64,000 nucleotides of DNA from Bacteroidota bacterium (GCA_023442525.1 JAEZZA010000004.1:94136-158135); one strand, 5' to 3'. Positions 55,082-63,684 are shown, numbered from the stretch's first letter. Translations and numbers: made by a program. Notes: a model not told the origin generated them from the sequence alone.

Positions 55082-55457
55082 ACAGGCTGTTGTCACGGAT
55101 TAACAGCAGAATCGCATTATGAGGTACGATAATATATTTCTCAGCATTAAACTCGATTTCCCATCCGCTCTTTTGAAGGTAAATAGCTTCATCTCCAACT
55201 TTCGGCTGAAGGGGTACATATTTTACATCGTTGCTCTTATCCTTCCAGGGTTCGTCGATTTCATTAATAGCCGGTATCGGATAACCGGGGCCCACCCTGA
55301 CTACATAACCGGTCTGAATTGATTCGCGTTCCTGTACACCCGGAGGAAGGTACAGTCCTGTTCTTGTTTTATCCTGAGGTGATTTTGGCTTAATAAGAAC
55401 TCTGTCTCCTACGATGATTACTTTGTCCAGATTAACCAGTTCAGCTTCGTTCGGCAT
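55074..55457 (-). CDS. GroES-like co-chaperonin
   Basis: A 127-residue protein with the GroES fold: VIIVGDRVLIKPKSPQDKTR (about residue 14), TGLYLPPGVQERESIQTGYV, VGPGYPIPAI and EKYIIVPHNAILLLI. It is longer than classical GroES (about 95), with an insertion between the mobile-loop strand and the roof (NEIDEPWKDKSNDVKYVPLQ). There is no groEL beside it, so it is probably a paralogue of the main GroES. I chose the ATG at 55457; an upstream TTG would add seven residues. Confidence 0.88.
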   Translation of the reverse strand: MPNEAELVNLDKVIIVGDRVLIKPKSPQDKTRTGLYLPPGVQERESIQTGYVVRVGPGYPIPAINEIDEPWKDKSNDVKYVPLQPKVGDEAIYLQKSGWEIEFNAEKYIIVPHNAILLLIRDNSLFT

Positions 55458-55531
55458 GTTATCATTTTTGAGCTGCAAATATAATTAATGATACGAAAGC
55501 ACGAAACGCGCAACATGAAACCAGAATACTG

Positions 55532-56455
55532 CTACTTGCTTTCTAATTCCTTTATTTTCTTGCGATAGCTTTCTTCGATACTGATGCGTTCAAATTCGGC
55601 TCCGATACGTGAAGCAAATAGCGACAGAATATACCTTGAATTGGGAATTTCTTCCATTGGCTTGTCGTCCATTATCAGCAGCAGCCCGCAAACATTTCCT
55701 TCAGCACAGAATACGGGAGTTCCAAGAAAACCTTCGATACCCAGCTTACCGGTTAAACTGTCCCCGGGAAACATTTCCTTCAGATTGCGCGGGTAAAATG
55801 TAGGATATCCGCGGGTAACGTTAAGCGCCACGCTGGATTCAAGATCAAAGGTGAAATTATCAATTACAGCATTTTTATGCCAGCAATGTAAAGTTTGAGC
55901 GGTCTTTGTGTTATGGTCGATCCGGGCAATTATGGCGGTGCAGGCACCGAAGGTCTTTGCCAGAAGTTCGGAAAGAACTGCAAAAAATTTATGACCTGTT
56001 GATTTGGATGTATATTTTACCATCGTCGACAACATTTCCGCAGTCTTCATATAATCGACAACTCTCCTGACGCGGAATACCACCAGGGGGCCCGGGTTGG
56101 TCTCAACCTGCCGGATGGAACAACGACCCCAGAAAATATGTCCTTTAAGCGACCGGAACGAAAGTTCCTGGCTGTGTTCATCTCCATTGCCAATAGTTTG
56201 TATGAATGTTTCCTTACTGAATTCAACCGGTTCCGATTCATATAACGAAAATGAGTCTCTCCCGCAGATTTCCTGCTTGTCAACTGCCTGAAATAGCTGA
56301 AGTGCCTTGGCATTACAGTCGATTATTACAAAATCACCGGGCCTCAGAAGAAATATGGCATCTGGTGAATCTTCGAAAATCACCTGGAAAAGCTCATCCC
56401 TGTTATGATCGTGGGGAACCTTAACACCTTCCGAAATTAACTTATAATTGCGCAT
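55532..56455 (-). CDS. PAS-GAF domain sensor protein without output domain
   Basis: A 307-residue cytoplasmic protein. A PAS domain (about residues 18-130; LFQVIFEDSPDAIFLLRPGD) is followed by a GAF domain (about 150-290; FFAVLSELLAKTFGACTAII; FLGTPVFCAEGNVCGLLLIM). A short C-terminal coiled coil (SIEESYRKKIKELESK) ends abruptly where related proteins continue to a kinase or other output. Only 28 bp later an intergenic repeat fragment begins, so the truncation may be real. Ligand and partner are unknown. Confidence 0.85.
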   Translation of the reverse strand: MRNYKLISEGVKVPHDHNRDELFQVIFEDSPDAIFLLRPGDFVIIDCNAKALQLFQAVDKQEICGRDSFSLYESEPVEFSKETFIQTIGNGDEHSQELSFRSLKGHIFWGRCSIRQVETNPGPLVVFRVRRVVDYMKTAEMLSTMVKYTSKSTGHKFFAVLSELLAKTFGACTAIIARIDHNTKTAQTLHCWHKNAVIDNFTFDLESSVALNVTRGYPTFYPRNLKEMFPGDSLTGKLGIEGFLGTPVFCAEGNVCGLLLIMDDKPMEEIPNSRYILSLFASRIGAEFERISIEESYRKKIKELESK

Positions 56456-56565
56456 TGAAAAAGGGTTGGTTTATAACTGTATTAAACTTACGGTTAAATC
56501 GTTAAAATGTTCTGTTTCAATTGACGAATGACGTTTTTTGTTGATGAAATCATAACTCTGTATGT

Positions 56566-56679
56566 TCTCAAAACTCTTACAGGTTCTTCGAACTTTAGTT
56601 ATTTCTCAAACTCTGACAGGTTCTTCGAACTTTAATTATTTCTCAAACTCTGACAGGTTCTTCGAACTCTGTCAGGTTT
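56566..56679. repeat. Tandem 37-38-bp repeat ending in a CTGACAG hairpin, locus F
   Basis: Three copies of TCTCAAA(A)CTCTGACAGGTT-type sequence start at 56566, 56604 and 56641. The first two end in AACTTTARTTATT; only the third completes the hairpin CTGACAG...CTGTCAG (56650-56675). It lies at the 3' end of the GH26 gene, where the hairpin could also help terminate minus-strand transcription. Confidence 0.85.
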
Positions 56680-57870
56680 TCAATGAGAAACTTTCATAAT
56701 ACTATATTTTCCGTTCTTTGAGTTAAACGATATTTCATCCAGAGTTAGTACACGCTCCGAATTTGTTATTGCCTTGATATCGTCAGGATCGTTAAATTCA
56801 AAAAGTATCCATCCCCAGGGCATATACCATGTCCATTGAGGCTGATTTTCCAATACATCAGCCGGAGGAATATCACCTACTTCCCCCAGTGCAATGGGCT
56901 TACCCTTGGCCAGTTTAAGCAAATCGTCGTGATGCGATTGTTTATAGTCGCGCCGGTAAACATCTGCAGCCAGAATATCCACGTACTCATCACCCGGGTA
57001 AAACAATTCATAATCCCATGCTTCATCGCCCGGTATATCTCTGGGCGCATTCGTATTCCATACCCAAATCAAATTATTCAGTTTATGATGCTGTGTAAAG
57101 TAATTGTACATCATAATCCACAGCCTTTTGAATCCCTGTTCACCTTTTTGATTGCACCACCAAAACCATACTCCGTTCATTTCATGGTAGGGTCGCCATA
57201 AAACGGGGATATTTTCCTCCTGTAGTTCTTTCAGGTACCCGGCAACCTTATCAGCACCGGCCTTCCAGGCATCGTTGAGCGGTGTGCCATCAGTAACGAG
57301 CGAATCCCAGGTTTCGGGTGAGGGCCGGTTTTCCATAGCCCATATGGAAGCTCCGTTGCAACAATCCCCTTCGGTAGGAAAACAACCATGCCACATTAAA
57401 GTAATGATATGGCCTTCGGCATATTTCTTTTTAACCTCACTGATCATACTTTCGCGTGCCTGTTCAAGCGTAATATCCAGAAATACGGCTTTGGGATTTC
57501 TCTTTGTGGAGTCGCGTTCCTTCTTAAATGATTTATAGTCCATCGGTGGCAGATTGGCAGGGCCACAGTGCTGGAAAGCCATGGCATTTTCTCCTTCCAC
57601 GCAAAAGCTGAAATCGGATCCCCATACTACAGCCTTCCGGCCTGTGATTTGCTCAAGCTGGTCGGAATATTCCGAACCTTTCCCGCAGAAATTATGTTGT
57701 CCCGACAGTACATACTTGCCCTGGATATCTTGTATGAAATGATAAAGGTTACGTGCTTTTTCCGAAGCATTCGGGTTAACCGGATCAAGATATTCACGCG
57801 ACGGTCGGGCGCATGATATCATGGTAAGTAAAAATGAAATAGCAATGATTCCAGAATAAAATCTTTTCAT
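56680..57870 (-). CDS. Glycoside hydrolase family 26 beta-mannanase, lipoprotein
   Basis: A 396-residue secreted lipoprotein (signal to LLTMISCARPS, Cys20). The GH26 barrel shows the acid/base Glu230 in WRPYHEMNGVWFWW and the nucleophile Glu330 in IALGEVGDIPP, with GKYVLSGQHN (about 51) and HIITLMWHGCFP (about 154) as further family segments. GH26 with WRPYHEMNG is typical of endo-beta-1,4-mannanases. It complements the GH5 mannanase at 20696, although the two are 35 kb apart and neither adjoins SusCD. It stands alone and is divergent from the two-component operon. Confidence 0.93.
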   Translation of the reverse strand: MKRFYSGIIAISFLLTMISCARPSREYLDPVNPNASEKARNLYHFIQDIQGKYVLSGQHNFCGKGSEYSDQLEQITGRKAVVWGSDFSFCVEGENAMAFQHCGPANLPPMDYKSFKKERDSTKRNPKAVFLDITLEQARESMISEVKKKYAEGHIITLMWHGCFPTEGDCCNGASIWAMENRPSPETWDSLVTDGTPLNDAWKAGADKVAGYLKELQEENIPVLWRPYHEMNGVWFWWCNQKGEQGFKRLWIMMYNYFTQHHKLNNLIWVWNTNAPRDIPGDEAWDYELFYPGDEYVDILAADVYRRDYKQSHHDDLLKLAKGKPIALGEVGDIPPADVLENQPQWTWYMPWGWILFEFNDPDDIKAITNSERVLTLDEISFNSKNGKYSIMKVSH

Positions 57871-58094
57871 ATCCCTTATTTTTTACCTTAAAGCTATATT
57901 TTTTTTCAGAGTACCCGAAAAAAAATTCATCATTTGCAGATTACAAAATAAGATTAATTGACTATTAAGTTTGCGTTAAAAAAAATTAATATCTGACAAC
58001 ACCCTTAAACATTTTTTATTATTGCAGAATAAACTAAATTATCCTTCTTTCACGGGAAATTATCCTAACGATCAGGTTGTTTTAACAATACGGC

Positions 58095-58781
58095 ATGAAT
58101 ATTCTCATTATTGAAGATGAAACCAAAATGGCAGCCTTTCTTAAAAAAGGGCTGAAGGAGAAAGGCTTTCAGGTTGATACTGCTTATGATGGTCAGATGG
58201 GCGAACGGCTTGCCAGTCAGTGTAATTACGATATCATACTGCTCGATTTAATAATTCCTTATATAAACGGACTGGAGCTTTGCAAAAGGATCAGAAAGAA
58301 GAATGATAATGTTCCTGTCATCATGCTTACCGCTCTGGGAACAACTTCCGATAAAATTTCAGGTTTTGATGCTGGTGCCGATGATTACTTAACCAAACCA
58401 TTTGAATTTCAGGAATTACTTGCACGTATTAACGCTCTGTTAAAAAGAAGCAAGGGAATCAGACACTCTTCGGGAATATTGGAGGTTTATGGTCTGGAGT
58501 TGGATTTGTTTAAAAGAACCATTAAACGCGAAGATAAGGTGATTCAGCTTACTGCAAAGGAGTTTTCGTTACTCGAATACATGATGCTGAATAAAGAGCG
58601 GGTACTTTCGCGAAACGAAATAGCTGAAAAAGTTTGGGATATTAATTTCGATACGGGTACTAATGTTGTTGATGTGTATATTAACATCCTGAGAAAGAAA
58701 ATTGACAATGACTTTGATAAAAAGCTGATACATACCCGAATCGGCATGGGCTATATATTCCAAATGGATGGAAATTCGTAA
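58095..58781 (+). CDS. Response regulator, OmpR/PhoB family
   Basis: A 228-residue regulator. The receiver domain has the acidic pair in LIIEDETKMAAFLKKG, phosphoacceptor Asp51 (DIILLDLIIPYINGLELC), the switch Thr in MLTALGTTS and Lys in LTKPFEFQELLARI. A winged-helix output domain follows (about 128-225; VIQLTAKEFSLLEYMMLNKE; NVVDVYINILRKKI). It is followed with a 14-bp overlap by its cognate kinase. The overall form resembles the copper/heavy-metal type (CusR-like), but the signal is unknown. Confidence 0.95.
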   Translation: MNILIIEDETKMAAFLKKGLKEKGFQVDTAYDGQMGERLASQCNYDIILLDLIIPYINGLELCKRIRKKNDNVPVIMLTALGTTSDKISGFDAGADDYLTKPFEFQELLARINALLKRSKGIRHSSGILEVYGLELDLFKRTIKREDKVIQLTAKEFSLLEYMMLNKERVLSRNEIAEKVWDINFDTGTNVVDVYINILRKKIDNDFDKKLIHTRIGMGYIFQMDGNS

Positions 58782-60144
58782 ACGACTCACATATCAGTTT
58801 GTACTGGGCGTAGCCATTATATTGGTTGTAACATTTGTTGCCATTTATCTCTCGTTCATACAATCAAGAAAAGCTGAATTTAACGACAGGCTGATCCGTA
58901 AAGCAAAACTCGTTGCACAAATGCTGGTTGACATTGATGAGATCGATCTCAGTCTTCTGACGAAAATTGAGGAGAATAATCCTTTAAATCTTGCCAATGA
59001 AAGAATTCATATATATAACGAATCCGATAGTGTAGTATTTACCAGCAATCCCGATACATCATTGATGATTACCCCGAGGGATATACGGAAAGTACGAATG
59101 GAAAAGGAAACACGCTTTAACCAGGGTTCATACGAAATAATCGGTCTTTTATATAAATCAAAGGGTTCTGAAATAGTTGTTTTCACAGGGGCCACGGATA
59201 TTTTTGGCAGACAGAAGATTCGATTGTTGCGAAATATTCTGTTTCTGACTTTTGTTACCAGTCTTGTCTTTATCTTTATTATGGGACGTTTTCTTGCCAA
59301 CCGGGCACTTAATCCTATCGGTAAAATAATCAAAAGATTTGATGAAATCAGCATTTCCAACCTCGATGCCCGAATCAACGAGGGCAATGGAAAGGATGAA
59401 ATTGCACAATTGGCGATTACATTCAACCACATGATGGACCGGTTGGAGTCGGCCTTTCAGATGCAAAAAACATTTATCGCGAATGCTTCGCACGAACTGA
59501 GAAATCCCCTGAATGTGCTTACCGGCCAGATCGAAGTGGTTCTGTTGGCCGATCGTACAAAAAAGGAATATTACGATACGTTGAAGTCGGTGCATGAAGA
59601 CGCAGTTGGGATCATTCATCTGGCCAACAGTTTATTGTTTCTGGCCCAAACGAATATGGAAACCACTTCGCGCGATTTTTCACCGGTGAGGATTGATGAT
59701 CTGTTATGGCAATCGGTAAATGAAATAAAGAATTCTCACCCCGATTACCAGATCAGTATGAATTTTTCTGATTCAGTCATTGACGATGACAGTCTGACTG
59801 TTTTTGGTAATGAAATTCTGCTTAAGACGGTATTCCTGAATCTGCTTGATAATTCATATAAATATTCCGAACATCCGGAAACCGATATATTGGTAGATTT
59901 TAAAAACGGTAATGTAGTCCTTGAACTGAAAGATCACGGTATTGGCATTCCCGAAAATGAGCTTCCTATGGTTTTCAATCCTTTTTTCAGGTCAAGCAAT
60001 TCGCTCCATAAAAGGGGACATGGCATAGGATTGACACTGGTTGATCATATAATCAGACTTCACAAAGGCTTTATTACTGTCAATTCCAAAATTAAAAAGG
60101 GAACTACTTTTTATATTAGTCTTCCTGTTTTGGCAGCACAATAA
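58768..60144 (+). CDS. Sensor histidine kinase
   Basis: A 458-residue membrane kinase. Two transmembrane helices (about residues 10-30 and 151-171) flank a periplasmic sensor of about 120 residues. A HAMP domain follows (NRALNPIGKIIKRFDEISIS), then the phosphoacceptor His242 in ASHELRNPLNVL and the ATPase domain (LLDNSYKYSEHP N box; LKDHGIGIPENE; GHGIGLTLVDHIIRLHKG). Its start overlaps the regulator gene by 14 bp, so translation is coupled. The sensor shows no ligand-specific motif that I can name. Confidence 0.94.
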   Translation: MEIRKRLTYQFVLGVAIILVVTFVAIYLSFIQSRKAEFNDRLIRKAKLVAQMLVDIDEIDLSLLTKIEENNPLNLANERIHIYNESDSVVFTSNPDTSLMITPRDIRKVRMEKETRFNQGSYEIIGLLYKSKGSEIVVFTGATDIFGRQKIRLLRNILFLTFVTSLVFIFIMGRFLANRALNPIGKIIKRFDEISISNLDARINEGNGKDEIAQLAITFNHMMDRLESAFQMQKTFIANASHELRNPLNVLTGQIEVVLLADRTKKEYYDTLKSVHEDAVGIIHLANSLLFLAQTNMETTSRDFSPVRIDDLLWQSVNEIKNSHPDYQISMNFSDSVIDDDSLTVFGNEILLKTVFLNLLDNSYKYSEHPETDILVDFKNGNVVLELKDHGIGIPENELPMVFNPFFRSSNSLHKRGHGIGLTLVDHIIRLHKGFITVNSKIKKGTTFYISLPVLAAQ

Positions 60145-60229
60145 TTCCGTCACATTAAAAAAGATTAATCTGGTTTTAATCCCTGGTTAACAAAAAAAAA
60201 TTCAATAATCCGTAACTTCGGAACACTAA

Positions 60230-60390
60230 AAGCAAAACGACTCTGTTAGGTACTTATAAACAACTGGTCTATTGTGCGAAGGACCATATAATGGGTGTTA
60301 ATTTTAATTGATTTGAAATTTTTATAAGTACCGGATATTTCAATTTGATGTGTGTGTTTTTTAGAAAAAGAGGGCCCTGCGCCCTCTTTT
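60230..60390 (+). ncRNA. Candidate structured small RNA
   Basis: In the 451-bp gap after the kinase gene, perfect 12-bp arms GGTACTTATAAA (60249-60260) and TTTATAAGTACC (60321-60332) enclose 60 nt with a further inner pairing (TGGTC/GACCA). A terminator follows at 60367-60390. A weak -7-like TAACTTCG lies near 60211, with one mismatch to consensus. The layout (long closing stem, large internal bubble, terminator) fits an independent small RNA. The 5' end is a guess. Nothing else is seen in 60391-60595 apart from the next promoter region. Confidence 0.42.
60367..60390. terminator. Intrinsic terminator
   Basis: The stem AAAGAGGGC (60367-60375) / GCCCTCTTT (60381-60389) with a 5-nt loop is followed by a T on the plus strand and preceded by an A-rich run. 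It can act in both directions; on the plus strand it ends the kinase transcript or the candidate RNA. Confidence 0.75.
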
Positions 60391-60595
60391 ACTGGATCCC
60401 GGATGTCAAAGATCAGACACAGATACCGCTTTCACCTTAACATTCTACCTGTAATAAATAAAATTTAATTTCTTCTTAACATCTGCTTAATTTTTTGCGC
60501 TGCTCTTCAAATTATCTATGTAGCGTGAAATAAACCCGAATCGCTTAATGACGGGTGGTTCACAGGTATTTCAAATTTTGACATTTCACAAGGGT

Positions 60596-61561
60596 ATGAA
60601 AAAACTTCTCATTGTTTTCGCATGTTTATTTATCGCTAATACTCTGTCTACCAATAACGCGTCTTTTCCTGCCGACTCACCCCTGTTAACCTTTAATAGT
60701 GCCAATTTTCATTTTTCTACCGGTAGTGCCCTTAAATTCGATATGAACTTCAGGAGCATTGTACGGGAAAAACTATACCATGCTTTCGAAGAAACATACG
60801 GGGCCGATTCCGTTTGGTTTATCTCAAAACGTTCTTCAAAAGACGGACTGACTTTTCAGAAGAGGGGATCGTCACTTTTGCAAAGAGGACCTGAAGGGAG
60901 TTTCGACAGATATGGCCAGGCCGATCCAACCGTCATTATGGAAGGACCTAATGATTGGAAAATGTGGTTCGATGCTCTGGATTCACAGCGCAAATGGAGC
61001 TCCATTGGTTACGCCACTTCCAAAGACGGCGAAACATGGGTCAAACATGGGCCTGTACTGGATAAAGGCAACATCCTGGATTGGGATGGCAAATCCATTC
61101 ATCATCCGGTGTGCATTAAGTGGAAAGGATTATACTATATGTTTTATTCGGGATCCTCGGTAAATGATCCGCATATTGTAAAAAATATCGGTGTGGCAAT
61201 TTCTACCGATGGCGTTCATTTCTTTAAATTTTCTGAAAATCCGATTGTGGTAACAGGTAGCGACTGGGACAGGAATTATGTCAGGCCTTCCCGACCGGTT
61301 CTGATAAATGGTGTCTGGTATATGTTCTATTGGGGTTATAATGGAATTGAGCGGTCCATTGGTATCGCGACATCGCAGGATTTATTGCACTGGACCAAAC
61401 AGGGAAAGTTGTTCGGTAGCTGCTTTACAGAAGATTCCAGTCCATTTAATAATCCTACAGCCAGCGATGTGATGATAAGGAACAACAAGATACAATTGTG
61501 GTATTCAACCTACACTAATTCGGGAAGCTATCTGCACTTCGCTACATGCGATATTCCCTGA
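60596..61561 (+). CDS. Secreted glycosidase-like five-bladed beta-propeller protein (GH43/GH130-like)
   Basis: A 321-residue secreted protein with signal peptide (MKKLLIVFACLFIANTLSTN). The repeated motif of a five-bladed propeller is plain: WFISKRSSKDGLTF, WKMWFDALDSQRKWSSIGYA-TSKDGETW, YYMFYSGSS-GVAISTDGVHF, WYMFYWGYN-GIATSQDLLHW and IQLWYSTYT. This arrangement (W/Y-M-F/W-Y, then SxDGxxW) is shared by GH43, GH32 and GH130-type proteins. ADPTVIMEG could place one catalytic Asp. The exact family and substrate are open. I chose the ATG at 60596, which has AAGGG before it and begins the signal peptide. Confidence 0.78.
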   Translation: MKKLLIVFACLFIANTLSTNNASFPADSPLLTFNSANFHFSTGSALKFDMNFRSIVREKLYHAFEETYGADSVWFISKRSSKDGLTFQKRGSSLLQRGPEGSFDRYGQADPTVIMEGPNDWKMWFDALDSQRKWSSIGYATSKDGETWVKHGPVLDKGNILDWDGKSIHHPVCIKWKGLYYMFYSGSSVNDPHIVKNIGVAISTDGVHFFKFSENPIVVTGSDWDRNYVRPSRPVLINGVWYMFYWGYNGIERSIGIATSQDLLHWTKQGKLFGSCFTEDSSPFNNPTASDVMIRNNKIQLWYSTYTNSGSYLHFATCDIP

Positions 61562-61569
61562 AAGCTAAT

Positions 61570-61662
61570 AATATAGGCCTGCGGCCGTTTCATGCTACGC
61601 GTTTCATGGCGCTTCGCGCGTTCCATTTTGTTATTGATGGCTGTCTGGAGACTGCGAGAAGC
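61570..61662. repeat. Composite interspersed repeat, locus G (inverted copy)
   Basis: Read on the minus strand, this copy has the GCAGTCTCCAGAC-type hairpin (61640-61655, one mismatch), the AATAACAAAATG linker, the ATGAAACGCG-type module and the CGGCCGCAGGCC end, the same order as at locus A. The element fills the gap between the propeller gene and the thioredoxin gene. Confidence 0.8.
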
Positions 61663-61734
61663 GAATAATTCACCCCAGATGATAATATTGTCCCGGAATT
61701 CTTAAATTTACGGCAATATTATAATTCTCTAAAG

Positions 61735-62730
61735 ATGAAATCAATATTCAGGACATTTTCGATTTGTATTGCAATCGCATTGTTATTATCATGTAATAGC
61801 GCACCTACACCGGATGTAGAAATTAACGGAACGGTACAGGGTCTGGAATCAGGTACGGTTTATCTGAAAAAGTTCTATAATAAGATGTGGTTTGTTGCCG
61901 ATTCAGCCAAAATTGAAGCTGGTAAATTCAAATTTGCAAAAAATCTCCCGGTTCCGGAGCTGTATGGAATTACCCTCGACAGTACAAAATCGCCGTTTTT
62001 CTTATTCCTCACAAAAGGAGATAAGATTGGAGTTGAGCTTTTTGCTGAAGTTAGCGACAGCATTGTAATAACAGGATCGGCTGAAAATGATCTGTTCAGC
62101 TGGTACAGGCAAACCGACGGAGATATTAAGATCGATTCACTGATCAGCCGGAATCCCAGGTCGATTGCAGCCGCTTATATTCTTTACCGTGAATTTTCGT
62201 ACCGGTTAAGTCCTGAAGAAATCGATCATAATGTCAGCCTTCTCGATACTTCGCTGCATAATACGCAGTATGTTAAATTACTGAAGGATCTGTCAGGTGT
62301 TTTGAAGAGTGTGCTTCCCGGAAATATGGCAAAGGATTTTGAAATGCCCGATACAACAGGAACTCCGGTTAAGCTTTCATCCAAATTCGGAAAGGTTCTG
62401 TTAATCGATTTCTGGGCTTCATGGTGTCCGCCGTGCCGTGCCGAGAATCCGAACCTTGTAAGGGTTTACAAAAAGTATAATAAGAAGGGATTTGATATTT
62501 TCGCCGTGTCGCTCGACAGGAAGAAAGAAGCATGGATAAAAGGCATAAATGCCGATAAACTTACATGGACACATGTATCTGATCTTTCGTATTGGAACAA
62601 CCCGGCCGCCGAACTCTACGGCGTAAGAGCAATACCCTCAAATGTGCTGCTCGATGAAAAGGGGATGATCATAGCAAGGAATCTTTCATCCGATGAACTG
62701 GATACTAAACTTGCTGAAATCCTTAAGTAA
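61735..62730 (+). CDS. TlpA/ResA-like thioredoxin-fold lipoprotein with DUF4369 domain
   Basis: A 331-residue envelope protein with lipoprotein signal (IALLLSCNSAP). Residues about 28-125 resemble DUF4369 (INGTVQGLESGTVYLKKFYN). The C-terminal thioredoxin domain (about 195-331) has the active site WASWCPPCRAENPNLVRVYK, with Cys-Pro-Pro-Cys typical of TlpA/ResA reductases, and VRAIPSNVLLDEKG with the cis-Pro. It would reduce or isomerise disulfides in the periplasm. It has a strong terminator downstream. Confidence 0.93.
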   Translation: MKSIFRTFSICIAIALLLSCNSAPTPDVEINGTVQGLESGTVYLKKFYNKMWFVADSAKIEAGKFKFAKNLPVPELYGITLDSTKSPFFLFLTKGDKIGVELFAEVSDSIVITGSAENDLFSWYRQTDGDIKIDSLISRNPRSIAAAYILYREFSYRLSPEEIDHNVSLLDTSLHNTQYVKLLKDLSGVLKSVLPGNMAKDFEMPDTTGTPVKLSSKFGKVLLIDFWASWCPPCRAENPNLVRVYKKYNKKGFDIFAVSLDRKKEAWIKGINADKLTWTHVSDLSYWNNPAAELYGVRAIPSNVLLDEKGMIIARNLSSDELDTKLAEILK

Positions 62731-62758
62731 TAAGACAAACTTTGTGTTTAATAATCCG

Positions 62759-62791
62759 GAAGTATGCCGCACATGGCATACTTCTTTTTTT
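62759..62791 (+). terminator. Strong intrinsic terminator of the thioredoxin gene
   Basis: A 10-bp perfect stem GAAGTATGCC (62759-62768) / GGCATACTTC (62775-62784) with loop GCACAT is followed by seven T residues. Confidence 0.92.
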
Positions 62792-62836
62792 GGCTGGTGT
62801 TTTAAATAAAACCGGCGAATATTTCTCCAAAAATTT

Positions 62837-62844
62837 TATATTTG
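62837..62844 (+). promoter_or_regulatory. -7 box of the tRNA-Arg gene
   Basis: TATATTTG matches TAnnTTTG and ends 13 bp before the mature tRNA. A -33 TTG is not obvious. Confidence 0.5.
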
Positions 62845-62857
62845 CACTTCCTTTTTA

Positions 62858-62931
62858 GGCCCCGTAGCTTAATTGAATAGAGCATCTGACTACGGATCAG
62901 AAGGTTACAGGTTTGAGTCCTGTCGGGGTCA
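62858..62931 (+). tRNA. tRNA-Arg (anticodon ACG)
   Basis: A complete 74-nt cloverleaf: acceptor GGCCCCG/CGGGGTC, D arm GCTT/GAGC, anticodon stem TCTGA/TCAGA with loop CTACGGA (anticodon ACG), and T arm ACAGG/CCTGT with loop TTTGAGT. CCA is not encoded. ACG is read as ICG after deamination of A34. The DNA that follows looks accessory. Confidence 0.95.
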
Positions 62932-62961
62932 CTTTACTACACTGATTATCAATAACTTATG

Positions 62962-63000
62962 AGCCTTATGACATAATTATGACATAAGGCTTTTGTTTTT
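62962..63000 (+). terminator. Terminator after tRNA-Arg, built on an 11-bp tandem repeat
   Basis: The stem AGCCTTATG (62962-62970) / CATAAGGCT (62983-62991) is followed by TTTGTTTTT. The region is made of two tandem copies of TTATGACATAA (62966-62976 and 62977-62987). Confidence 0.8.
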
Positions 63001-63604
63001 AACTGTCTTTCTTGATTTTCATTTCTCTTAACACCATACGTAAATAACTCAAATCACTTTCCAAGTGTTTTTTGTAATCTGAAACCAGTTGATCTTTTGC
63101 ACGGTTTGATTTTGGTTTGTCTTCCAATAGGTATTTACCTTCCTTTTGTTGTATGGTATAGGTTAACTCGTCAACCAAAGTATGTTTTGTTATTAAATCA
63201 AAAGATTCCAAATACTTACTATCTACGAGATTTTCTATAATATGTATAAGTGGTTCTGTAACTCTCTTTAAATCATATCTTTTATCATAATCCATATATC
63301 GAATCTGTTCAAAGATTTCTTCAATCCTATTTTTTATATTAGTAAAATAGATTATTTCCAGAACCTGCTGTTTAACAATTTCATTAGGATATTCAACATT
63401 ATACCAGTCAAAATCATTCTGATCAAACTTATCAACATCAATTGCTATATGAAAATCACCATCTGGTGTTTCAATTTGTTCCATTTTACTTGTTCCATAC
63501 TTAATTTGGATATGTTGTGCCATTGCCCCTTTTTGAAACACTGGATGTTTTAAAGCATTCTGATTATCAGATAGTAAATCAATCTTAATTGTTCCCATAT
63601 CCAT
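62999..63604 (-). CDS. Hypothetical protein
   Basis: A 201-residue soluble protein that I do not recognise. The N-terminal half is mixed alpha/beta (FQKGAMAQHIQIKYGTSKME; DGDFHIAIDVDKFDQNDFDW). The C-terminal half is strongly helical and charged (IKNRIEEIFEQIRYMDYDKR; LVSDYKKHLESDLSYLRMVL), probably a coiled coil. Base composition is lower in GC than the neighbouring genes and the gene follows a tRNA, so it may be acquired. Its stop codon sits inside the T-run of the tRNA terminator. No relationship to a known family is claimed. Confidence 0.7.
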   Translation of the reverse strand: MDMGTIKIDLLSDNQNALKHPVFQKGAMAQHIQIKYGTSKMEQIETPDGDFHIAIDVDKFDQNDFDWYNVEYPNEIVKQQVLEIIYFTNIKNRIEEIFEQIRYMDYDKRYDLKRVTEPLIHIIENLVDSKYLESFDLITKHTLVDELTYTIQQKEGKYLLEDKPKSNRAKDQLVSDYKKHLESDLSYLRMVLREMKIKKDS

Positions 63605-63684
63605 TGATTTTTATTATAAATGTACAATGAAAATCAAGATATTAGCTAAGTTGTTAATAAATTTTGGTTAAAGTCCAACAAAAA

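Noticed and set aside
60249..60332. Riboswitch for the downstream propeller gene
   Set aside because: No known riboswitch core was recognised, and an intrinsic terminator plus a 200-bp gap separate it from the gene. An independent RNA is more likely.
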